Below, piece by piece: positions 22,231 to 34,300 of a stretch of DNA of 64,000 bases. Source of the stretch: Actinernus sp. WN-2022 (lineage: Eukaryota; Cnidaria; Anthozoa; Actiniaria; Actinernidae); NCBI GenBank assembly GCA_030867875.1, contig JAOWCC010001590.1:62001-126000 (forward strand), written 5' to 3'. The position numbers and the translations under genes are program-made. The notes beneath the pieces were generated by a model. It had not been told where the DNA came from and made no database searches. It saw only the letters and a program-made list of their open reading frames with translations. Each line of letters begins with the position of its first letter. Positions within the stretch are counted from its first letter, which is position 1.

Positions 22231-22790
22231 GTAGTTCCTGTTTAGGGTCTCCTTCAGTACCTGTAACATTTACTTACTTTTCTCATTTATGTAGTACTGT
22301 TAACAGTAAAGTAGTTCCTGTTTAGGGTTTCCTTCAGTACCTGTAACATTTACTTACTTTTCTCATTTATGTAGTACTGTTAACAGTAAAGTAGTTCCTG
22401 TTTAGGGTTTCCTTCAGTACCTGTAACATTTACTTACTTTTCTCATTTATGTAGTACTGTTAACAGTAAAGTAGTTCCTGTTTAGGGTTTCCTTCAGGAC
22501 CTGTAACATTTACATACTTTTCTCATTTATGTAGTACTGTTAACAGTAAAGTAGTTCCTGTTTAGGGTTTCCTTCAGGACCTGTAACATTTACTTACTTT
22601 TCTCATTTATGTAGTACTGTTAACAGTAAAGTAGTTCCTGTTTAGGGTTTCCTTCAGTACCTGTAACATTTACTTACTTTTCTCATTTATGTAGTACTGT
22701 TAACAGTAAAGTAGTTCCTGTTTAGGGTTTCCTTCAGTACCTGTAACATTTACTTACTTTTCTCACTTATGCAGTACTGTTAACAGTAAA
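22231..22790. repeat. tandem satellite, 7 copies of 80 bp
   Basis: Seven units of exactly 80 bases start at 22,231 and every 80 bases after, each beginning GTAGTTCCTGTTTAGGG. Copies differ at only a few positions (for example CAGTACC or CAGGACC). Each unit contains the palindrome TACTGTTAACAGTA. No frame runs through the array. Confidence 0.95.
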
Positions 22791-25192
22791 GTAAACTAAT
22801 GGGCCTCGTTCCATAACTTATCGAGACTTCTGGTTATAGACTTTTGGTATAATTCAACACAAATTTGAACAAGCAATAGTAGAATGTCTTTCGATTTAGG
22901 CATATGAAAAAAGCAGGTTATATTTGTTGTGAGCTGATCGATTTGCAGTCATGCCACCGTATTTTCCTTCGCCATTTTGATTGACACTAGTGGAAACATC
23001 CGCTTACTCACTGCATGCTTAATGTCGGGCCGCAGTGACAAACAACCTGCCATGTTATTGGCTCGCTATCCCAACAAAACAACAATAGAACGATTCAAAC
23101 ACAATATATTTCTTTATATATTTCTTTCAATAAAATGCAAGGTTTTTAGTAGCTCCGGTCTTACCCGGACTCAATGACCGAAAAAGATGGTGATAAAATA
23201 TTTTGGACTGATAGCCAACTATGAATTAGTTCCAATACCAGCTTGCAGATGCAGGAGGAATCGCACAATACGCATGCCAAAATTTCCACATACCGGTATT
23301 AATTTTAGATATATGTCATTTTGCCGTACGCCTGTCCTCTTAGATGAATAGATGACGTCACAACGTGAAGAGAACACGCCACGAGACGCAGTCGAGTGAC
23401 GTAACTATTGTTGTCGTCACGTTTTGGCATCATCAGCGGACGAGAGCGCGCACGACCTTGTGACGTCATCTGTGCATCTATACTCTACTAGATCATGGTT
23501 ATCGACCAATTATAACGCGCGTTTTGCCCTGTTTATTGTATACATAATAATGTTGTATTCTGGAAAGGCCGCAAAATGCTTACTTTCCATCCAAATTGCA
23601 GTAATATTCGTTTATGTACAGTAGAGCATACCTACAGCTTTAGCGCATGCGCAGAAACAGACTGCAAAAATCAAAAACAAAATAAAGACTAGTGAAGCCT
23701 CTCATAATGAGCAATGATTGACTTATTAATACGATAAAGAACGTGTTGTTCATGTAAAAGAGTAAACAGTATTAAAAGTAAACAGTATTAAACATCTAGC
23801 TATACATTAATCAAACCACTCAGAATGAATAGCGAGACAAGTGTTAGTGTTCTCATTAGGTAACAGTTTATTGTAGTGAGGCAAGCAGCATAATGTACAT
23901 GTTAAGTCAGATTATATATTATTACATTACCTTATATTACATATACCCTATAAGAATGTTACTGAAATTGAAAGATTACCGCATTTGACACAGTTATTAT
24001 GGGAAAAATCAGTCTTAAAAGGAAACATAATCACGTGAAATTTGTTTTAAGAGTTATTAATTATAAATATATATACCGGCTCAAGTTACCATGTTATATA
24101 TAACGTAAAATCATAAATGAAATAAAGAAGGCCAGTTTACATGTCAAATAAACAAAGGTTATAGCGATCTTCTTCGCTCTAAATAACTTAATAAAAGTAA
24201 CAGCTGGTTAAAATATGATTTCAAGTTATGGTGCTTTTTTCTCGTTACGGAAGGCGTATAGACCCTTTTCCAATATGGCTGTTCTAATTTGCATAATGGA
24301 AAAAAATAGGATATTAGGTGAAGTGAATGCTGCCTGTATTAAAGCATGCTATAGTAAGTAATACTGAGCAATTTGAGAGTTTGGTCTTTCTTGCTGCAAA
24401 GTTATTGACAATTAAATACAGGGAAAATCACGAGAACGAGGCTAGTTAGGTATAACTGCATGCTCAAACCCATACGAAACTCTATTGAAATCTCGATAAC
24501 TTAGTACCATTTTATGCTATCACTCTTAAAATTCAGGATCTCGCTAATCTTGGCATACTCTTTAGCATGGTAGCATCCAACTATTATTTACTGCTTTCTG
24601 TACTATTCAAATAAGATTCGTCATGTTGGAATATGGTCTAGCTTTGATTAAACTTTACTTTGATTAAAGTTCGATAAGGTAAAGGTGAAGCAACGCAATA
24701 ATTACTGTTAATTCATTGTCCCAAACCTGATGTTAAATTCGTCAAAAACAAAATATCGTGTTAAGTGCCATTAAGACAATTTAACATTGAAAAAGCTTGG
24801 AAAACATAAGATAAGTTTAGCATAGTTCAATAATAATAATGATAAATAAACAAAACATAAACAAAACAAAACAATTTAAACAGATTAGTTAAAAGCCAGA
24901 ATCTTTCAGTTTCAAAAACGTTATACAGGTATACATATCTATCGAAACAAACGATATAATTACTTTGCCAGATGAGTTAAATTATCCAGTGGTCAAATTA
25001 TTAATTAGAATATTACATTATTCTAAATGTCTTTCTACAGATTATTGGCATAATTATTAGCTTTCAAAGAAAGCAGTTGCCTTTTAGACTATTCATTAGA
25101 ACAATTATGTTTTCCTTTTCCAGTCTTATACTGGGTCCGTTTTAACATCGGTTGAATTCCTGATGCGCGTTCCGTTCGGACCGCGTTCAGGT
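22791..25192. other. 3' flank of the large minus-strand gene, no gene seen
   Basis: AT-rich sequence. GATGACGTCACAA at 23,352 and TTGTGACGTCATC near 23,458 form an inverted pair with CRE-type TGACGTCA palindromes, in a locally CpG-rich patch. The gene's 3' untranslated region must lie left of 25,193; a minus-strand AATAAA occurs near 23,868, but the true poly(A) site is not evident. Confidence 0.4.
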
Positions 25193-25324
25193 CTAGGCCT
25201 GGGTTCCATTCACTGATTTGGTCTCTGTTTGGTTGTGAAGAGGCATGTCGAAGTAGGTAACTGGGTGTGGCCCAGTTTCAGGCTTCTCCAATCTCATTCG
25301 TTGATAAAGATCCGTCTTCACATT
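25193..25324 (-). CDS. last coding exon, C-terminal tail and stop
   Basis: After acceptor TTGTATTCTTTAG the frame codes [36 protein letters not shown] and SVNGTQA, then TAG at 25,193-25,195 (132 bases). It joins in phase to QEM of the VWA helix. The tail is hydrophilic with two possible N-glycosylation sites (NQT, NGT), which fits a secreted protein rather than a membrane anchor. Confidence 0.75.
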   Translation of the reverse strand, partial: NVKTDLYQRMRLEKPETGPHPVTYFDMPLHNQTETKSVNGTQA

Positions 25325-28300
25325 CTAAAGAATACAATAAAGAAAGGATAAGTATATAATATTTGCTGAGCTGAGTTGTCGATTCAGAGAAAATTGTAGA
25401 AATACGGTCCAAATGTGGAAGACATTTTGAAATTAGTGCAATACATGCAACTCACTTTTATTCTCGCCTTATTTATTTCGTAAATTTTAGAACACAATCA
25501 CAATAATCAGTGCGAATCGTTATTATTATTTCGACTCCCTTCCAACATCCCTTCCCATTTCCTTATGTTGCCTCTACCATCATAAAATAACCACAACTGA
25601 TCCCTTATTCCCTGTATTACATATAACGTCCCTTGCCATCTCCTGATGTTGCCCCTACCATCATAAAACAACCACAACTGATCCCTTATTCCCTGGATTA
25701 CATATGACGTCCCTTGCCATCTCCCGATGTTGCCTCTACCATCATAAAATAACCACAACTGATCCCCTATTCCCTGTATTACATATAACGTCCCTTGCCA
25801 TCTCCCGATGTTGCCTCTACCATCATAAAATAACCACAACTGATCCCTTATTCCCTGTATTACATATAACGTTCCTTGCCATCTCCTGATGTTGCCCCTA
25901 CCATCATAAAACAACCACAACTGATCCCTTATTCCCTGGATTACATATAACGTCCCTTGCTATCTCCCGATGTTGCCTCTACCATCATAAAATAACCACA
26001 ACTGATCCCCTATTCCCTGTATTACATATAACGTCCCTTGCCATCTCCCGATGTTGCCTCTACCATCATAAAACAACCACAACTGATCCCCTGTTCCCTG
26101 TATTACATATAACGTCCCTTGCCATCTACCGATGTTGCCCTACCATCATAAAACAACCACAACTGAACCCCTATATTACTATACCGTCCCCGCACATCTA
26201 CTCATGTTGTCCCTACCACCATAAAGCAACCACAACTGATCCCCTATTTCCCGAATTACATACCAGGTCCCTTGCCATCTCCTGATCCCTGTATTATATA
26301 TAATGTCCCTTGCCATCTCCTGATGTTACCTCTACCATCATAAAACAACCACAACTGATCCCCTATTCCCTGTATTACATATAACGTCCCTTGACATTTC
26401 CTGATGTTGCCCCTACCATCATAAAACAACCACAACTGATCCCCTATTCCCCAATATTTCATGCAAGGTTCCTTACCATTTCTTGGTGTATGGCACGTGC
26501 AATGGTACCAGCATGGGCAACCAAACTGCTGTAGCTTCTCACCACATATACGTGTCTGTTCCTGTATGTGATTGGTCTCAGATATCTAGGACGTAAGAAA
26601 ATCATGGACGATCAAAAATCTGTATAAGACTACAGTTTTTCTTTAGACCGTAACTTATCTAACAAAGTCACATGTTAGACTTTACGAGTATGTTCTTTAT
26701 GTAAAATACGGTTTGAGGCCTTCATAGATATGCGTTACTGTTAAACGATTACTAATAACCTTAAAGTGCCTATGAAGTGTAAAAATCGTCTCCGTAAATA
26801 CGACAAAATACAGTGCGTTTTTGGTCTAATTTCCATTCTAACTATGTGTTACTAGAGGGGACTTGCGGTCTGTCATATTTATTTCTCAAAGAAACCTTGC
26901 CGTCGGCCATATTTTTACTTTTGTGAATGTAAATGTACACATCAACTGACGACACCCATAGGATTACCCTGACTTCGACACGAAAATAATTACGTTCGCG
27001 CTCTAAAAACGAAGTTTTCACTTCATAGGCACTTTAAAGTCTAAAGCTTAAAGTCAAGAAAACAAGTCTCAAAAAGGAAAAAGAGCGACTTGCTATTCGT
27101 GGGCTACCATACATATAGATAACTTAGGTCTGAGTACCGGCATTATATTTTAAAAGCGTTCGCTAAGATATTCATCCCAAAGACTAAAAATGATTCTTTA
27201 GTTATCGTTCACACTTACCTCTGGTCAACTCCACCAACACCAATAACAAAGATCTTGACATTCTTGCGCGCAAACAGACCTCGCATTCTGTTAAACATGA
27301 ACGGGCTGCGACCAGATTGTCTTCCTCCAACGACAACAACAAGAATCTTACGCACAAAAGTATACGTCACTCTTCTGTTGAAGAACCAGTTGTAAGAAGC
27401 TCTGATGGCAACGTCAACTCTGCGGCCTCTACCGCGGGTATAGCGCACGTGATCAATTGCTCGATTGACAGATTGAAGTGAGGATTTCTGGTTGAATCTC
27501 AAGTTTAAGCGTGGACGTCCAGAATAGGTGATAAGACCAATGTGGGATTGGTGCAAGGAGATAGTGAATCTTCTAGCAATGGATTTAATGAAGGCTTTCT
27601 CCAAATGGAAGTTTCTAGCTCCGACCTGAGCCGAGCTGTCGATGATGAAGCCAATATCAGCAGTAACCGCGATGGTGGAAGGTCCTGGCTTTGGTTTAAC
27701 TGTCAAACAAAATCATTACTATTAGATAGACTTGAATGTTTTAGGTTTAAGAGTAATAATATTGTATTTAATGCGCAATAGATTTTAATCCAGTGTCGAA
27801 ATTTAATTATTCGATTGCTTCCGGATTTGATTGGTTAGTTATCCATGATTGCGTTTACTTTGCTTCGTGATTGGTTGAAGTAAAACCAATAGTGAATTAC
27901 TTCAGTTCGTGATTAGTTCATCGGGTTTTTAATTGCTCTGGCTCAGACTTTGATTTTACGTCACCATAGAAAACCGCTATTGTAAAAATAATTATTGTCT
28001 GAGCATCGCGCTGACATGATTGCATTTTATTTTGAATTTACTAATAGGAGATCAGAGCGGTATTTTGTACTTTATTTGCTTGATGAGTAGAGTCAACTAA
28101 AGAATCCTAGGTTACTACGCCATCGGTTACAGGTTTTGCCGGTTTTAAACATGTCAGACTATTTGTTACACAGAGTTGATGTCATATTAGTTGACTCACC
28201 ATAAATAAATTATCATGTTCGATCGTTATGAAAAATTTTAACAGCTATATAATAACAAATGCTCTTAAAATGGAGCAATTAAGTAACAATTCATCCGAAT

Positions 28301-31300
28301 CATACAAAAGTAAAAGCGAATTCAACTAGTTATGAAGTTATTAGTTCTTCACTCTTAAGCACTATAACACTATGAACTGTATATTTGTCTTTGTGTATGT
28401 GTGTAAGTTTGATCTGCAAAAAAGTAATATAACAGTCATCATAGACTTACCACTTGGTACGGGTCTAGGAGGTCGCGCTGAAAAATGAAAGAACAATTTG
28501 ATATTATAAACACTAAAAAGTAAACCTTAATGATGCAATTATAATAATTACGAAATAGCGTTCTAAGGAAAATGTTGATTCTACAAAAGGTAACAATTCC
28601 TCCGAATAATCTTTTTCCTGACTAAAATAGAACACAAGAGCAAAACAGAATTCATGATCAGCTGTTTGTTTATCAAATTAATAGGTTCTTCACTCCCCAG
28701 AAGCCTTCCTCGACCATTTGTTAAACACTGTGACACTAAGAACTGGGTATTTGTCTTTATGCGTGCGTGTTTAATTTTGCTCTGCAAATATATATAACTA
28801 TCATCATTGACTTACTTGTTTTGGGTCTAGGAGGTCGCGCTGAAAAGGAAAGAACAATTTGATGTTATAAACATTAAAAAGTAAACTTTATGATGTAATT
28901 CATATAATTGATACTTCAACGAAATAACTCTCTAAGCAATATATTGATTTAAAAAAGACAGACTCAGGTTCAGATTAATATATTTTGCACTATTTTTCCA
29001 TTTTTTTAAATAAGATTTACAAATATGTAGGAAAAAGGAATGATAATATAAGCTATTAAATTGAATGAGCTAGGTTAGATGTGCGTAGCACTTGATCAAA
29101 GTAGCCGCTAGGCTTTCGAGTTGATCACTACCATCAGGTATACTAGTCGAGGAAAAGAACAAACAGAAGAATGATATAAATAGGAAATAGGAAAAAGTGC
29201 AGAGGGGAAATTGAGGATAAAGATTCCAGAGGAATTATACAAAGGAAATAAGAAAACGAGCAGAGGAAAAGGGTGCTAATAATACCAGAGGAAATATTGC
29301 TATAATTAGTTTACATATAAATAATTTCATGAATATAATAATCATAATGCTAATGTTTCTCAAGTTTCATAATTTCATGAATATAATAATCCTAATACTA
29401 ATGTTGATACTTATGTTAATTATTCTAATGCTAATACCGATTCTAATACTAATTCTAATACTAAGTACTATAACAATACTAATACTGTAAATAATACGAG
29501 CAGAGGAAAAGGGTGCTAATAATACGAAAGGAAATATTGCTATAATTAGTTTACATATAAATAATTTCATGAATATAATAATCATAATGCTAATGTTTCT
29601 CAAGTTTCATAATTTCATGAATATAATAATCCTAATACTAATGTTGATACTTATGTTAATTATTCTAATGCTAATACCGATTCTAATACTAATTCTAATA
29701 CTAAGTACTATAACAATACTAATACTGTAAATAATACGAGCAGAGGAAAAGGGTGCTAATAATACGAAAGGAAATATTGCTATAATTAGTTTACATATAA
29801 ATAATTTCATGAATATAATAATCCTAATGTTAATATTTCTCAAGTTTCATAATTTCATGAATATAATAATCTAATGCCGCTAATGTTGATACTTTGTTAA
29901 TTATAATGCTAATACTAATTCTAACACTAATTCTAATACTATAACAATTCTAACACTGTAAATACGTTTCTCAAGAATGTAGTAGTCATATATGCCAACT
30001 TTATGGAAATAATATTAATATTATAGCTGGCTGTCAAGTAGGAACAGTTTATATTCTTTTTTAAAGCCACTATGTGATAAGTTTTTAATTTTCCGAGGGA
30101 TTTTCTCCCCCATATTCTTGATGCAAGGGTGTTGAATCTTGATAAGCCATAGTTTGTATTAGTTTGTCGACTCAATTTAGTTTAAAATGTTATTCTTGGG
30201 ACATGCATTTAATTTACGCGAAATGAATATCCATGAATCGAATTTGAACTTGCAAACTACCTGTTGGTTTAGCTGTTGGTTTAGCTGTTGGTCGAACAAC
30301 ACCTTTACAATAAAAAAAAGAAAATTAATTAGTGTCATTGTAGATTTCCAGCAACAATGGCTCATTGGTATGGGCACACATCAGTTTTGATGACGCCGAT
30401 CTGGAAACCATTTGAAATGGCCTGAAAACACTGTTCAAAGGTCCTTAAGATATTAAAAACGGTTTCAATATCGGTTGTAAGAAGTGTAGCGAAGTTGAAC
30501 CAATGTTGTACCGATGTTGAACCGAAGTTCGACCGATGTTGATACCGTTTGACCGGATATTTACAACTAAAGCACGGTTTCCATGCTGGATTCTTTTGTT
30601 CTGCGTATAAATTTACGCTTCGATTCACACCGAACAAACGAATCCTGCGATCGCTGCGATCGTTGCGATCATATGGAAACCGGGCTTTATTGCTACCATC
30701 TTACACGACATGTATACACACATTTCACACGTTATACCATCCGTTCAAAACATAAACATTAATGCAACACCTTTACCGCTTCTGCTATAGCTGCCAGTTA
30801 CAGCATACATCTATACTAACTTCCACTAAGATGAAAAGAACGCGATCTCGCACCTTTGCAGTAGCCGTATTTCCTGTCTCTGTCGTAATTGCCAGTCATG
30901 GCACACCAGGGTCGTTTACTTCTGACTCTCGTACAGCTGTTATAACGACGGCCACGGTAGATGAATGGGAAGACACAGCAATGGCGATCTGTGGTCCTCT
31001 GTTTACATGTACCTGTTTTAAAAAGGACAAGAGACTGGCGATTAATACACAGTACAGACAAGATAGTGTCTTACACTTTACCCACAAACAGATAAGAAAA
31101 CATTTAATAAATAAATCACATTACTCCAAATCCAGGTATCATGGACTGTTGGATCAAACAGACAGTAAACCATAACACTCCAAAAGAGGACACTTCTTGT
31201 CTTACAGCTTACCTTGTACATGGTATACATTGTTAGCCCATGGTCCTCCCTTGCCGTTACGACATTTAGTAGAGCGTCCGTATTTACCGTACGTTCGGTG

Positions 31301-34300
31301 AGCTTGTGGTCCTGTTGCACACCAACCCTGGTGCTGAACAGCGAACATGCGATACCCGTGTTTCATGGCCACTAATGCACACTTCTGGATGGCGTCAATA
31401 CGACGTCTGTAGTAGTCCTTGAGCAGGGTATCACGGCCTTCCACTGGTGGAATGGCGCGACGTCTCTTGTCACGGTAGCAGCCCATGTCACGCACTGGAA
31501 TTAAAATGAAATAGTTCATAGAAGTATTGAAAGTGAACTGTCAAAATGCCAATTCGAGTTGAGGATTATCCGGGTCCTGACTTTGATCAGACCTGTAGTT
31601 GTTTCAGTCTCGTTGGAATTTGTTTTCAAATAAGGGTATAATATTTGGAGTAAGTAAAGACTATGTAAACTCCGAAATGATAAACGTTTCCGTGATCGAA
31701 AGACAAAAAATAATCAGATTATAACAGAGTATGCTTTCTAGGTATACGAGAGAACATTGTACATATGTTGCACGTTCCAAGACATACATTTTATAAATTT
31801 ATGGTGCGTCTCTTTAGTGAAGCCCGCGTGTGTTATAAGTATTCATTTCAATATAACAATTGCTGGGTTGCACGTGACGTCATCGCCGCTGAAGAACGTT
31901 TACAAAAGATTCCTCGTTTAATAGCATATTTTGTTATGTCCCCCAACATGGCCGCCACGGCTTTTTCATTTGAATCTCTGGGGATTGATTGCAACCCGAG
32001 AATATGATGGGGATTGGCTATTTCACACCACTGCTTGCATTGCAGGCCCTGGTAATTAAATGCACAATGAAACATGCACGAGAGTACCTTTTTGGAAATA
32101 GTTATATTTATGGTATCAACATTAGAATGGTGATCAGCCTAACACGTCCACTGTACAGCGGTTTTCGATTGAGTGTCGAAAGTAATTCGGCGATTGCATA
32201 GCTTTCCTATTGGCTGTGAAAAATGTTTTGTAATTATCAACCAATCAAATACTAATGCAATCAATTTTTGTTAATTAGAGCGGTTATTAATTGAGTGTCG
32301 GTTATTAATTTGCTTAGCTTTCCAAATGGCTGTGAAAAATGTTTTGTAATTATCAACCAATCAAGTACTAATGCAATCATTTTTTGTTAATTAGAGCGGT
32401 TATTAATTGAGTGTCGGTTATTAATTTGCTTAGCTTTTAAAATGGCTGTGGAAAATGTTTTGTAATTATCAACCAATCAAGTACTAATGCTATCATTTTT
32501 TTGTTAATTAGAGCGGTTATTAATTGAGTGTCGGTTATTAATTTGCTTAGCTTTTAAAATGGCTGTGGAAAATGTTTTGTAATTATCAACCAATCAAGTA
32601 CTAATGCAATCATTTTTTGATAATTAGAGCGGTTATTAATTGAGTGTCGGTTATTAATTTGCTTAGCTTTTAAAATGGCTGTGGAAAATGTTTTGTAATT
32701 ATCAACCAATCAAGTACTAATGCAATAATTTTTTGATAATTAGAGCGGTTATTAATTGAGTGTCGGTTATTAATTTGCTTAGCTTTTAAAATGGCTGTGG
32801 AAAATGTTTTGTAATTATCAACCAATCAAGTACTAATGCAATCATTTGTTGATAATTAGAGCGGTTATTAATTGAGTGTCGGTTATTAATTTGCTTAGCT
32901 TTTAAAATGGCTGTGGAAAATGTTTTGTAATTATCAACCAATCAAGTACTAATGCAATCAATTTTTGTTAATTAGAGCGGTTATTAATTGAGTGTCGGTT
33001 ATTAATTTGCTTAGCTTTCCAAATGGCTGTGGAAAATGTTTTGTAATTATCAGCCAATAAAGAATATACTATTGCCAAACATTGTTTTGATCTGTCACGA
33101 AATCAATCTTTATCTTAGCGAGAGTTATCGGCACGTTTACTTTTCCTCGTGATTGGTTCGAGTAAATAAAACCAACCTCGAATTACTTCAGTTCGTGATT
33201 GGCTCTGTAGTTAGACAAACCTGACAGCACTGATACAGCACGGTTACTGTACGGCATGCCGTGACATTGAAATGGTTTCCCTATTGTTTTTGTCCTGCTG
33301 ATCCAATCAAATTACAGAGACACGGTACGGTACAGTTACAGTACGGTTACGGTGGCTACGAACATGCCGTAGTTTATCCCTCTCATACGAAATCTGCTCT
33401 ACTTTGGTTTTGGTTTTACGACCCTCACGAAAACCGTTCTACGATAACACTTTCCTTAGCATAACGATTCAAGCAACTCTCACCTTTAACTCCAGTAGTG
33501 ATACGGATTCTTGGTGCTAAAAGCAAACAGAATGAATTCAAATGTTATCAGATTATTAATAAAAACAATTCAAATGTAATCAATTAATTAGATGAAACGC
33601 ATGCAAATCGTAGCAAATTAAACATACGTTCGATGGAGAAGTGGATTTACAGGGTTTATAGACACGTTTGACCAAGTCTTTAAGTCATTAATTGTTTTTG
33701 TCATGTTTTTTTTAATCGATAGAATTCAAAGCTGATGGCGATTTTTAATTTCACCTACCAAAAGTCTTCCTATAAAAACTTTCAAATCAATTTTGGAAGT
33801 TTGAATGACATAACAAGAAAGGATTTAAGGGCCCATTTTTTTCGGAAAAAATCGAGCTTCAACATTATGCAAATTAGCCGCGGCCATATTTGAATTCAGT
33901 CGATATTATTCTTATTGAAGGTGGTACTCGAATTGTATTTCACCGTCAGAAAAACTTACGCATGCAGCGGCGTTCACATTGGCGTTTAGTGCTGAACCTG
34001 TTCTTGTTTCCACCACAACCGCCATATACGAATTTCTGACATCTGCGGGTGCTTCTGTTATAGTACCACATTATTCGGCGAGCGCGGCAGCGTCCGGTGG
34101 AACGTGGCAGTTTACACACGTTTGTTGGCTTCGCTGGTCCTAAAAAATCCAAAAAAGTTCACAAATCAATATATTGAAACATATATGAAATGAGAATAAT
34201 ACGACAACAGGATACATTTGTGATTATCTCAAAAATGCCGCCAGACTAAACTGCAATGGTGAATCCCGAATTCCTAAATTACATTGAGGTTGCAAAGGTA

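Noticed and set aside
22231..22790. CRISPR-like regular repeats
   Set aside because: Units are contiguous 80-bp copies without unique spacers, and the genome is animal.
25507..25920. 137-residue repeat frame (27-residue units)
   Set aside because: By-product of the 81-bp intronic minisatellite.
30816..31061. Kringle domain
   Set aside because: Cysteine and aromatic spacing (FPF.Y, CT, WCA, NYD, YGYC) is that of fibronectin type II, with four rather than six cysteines.
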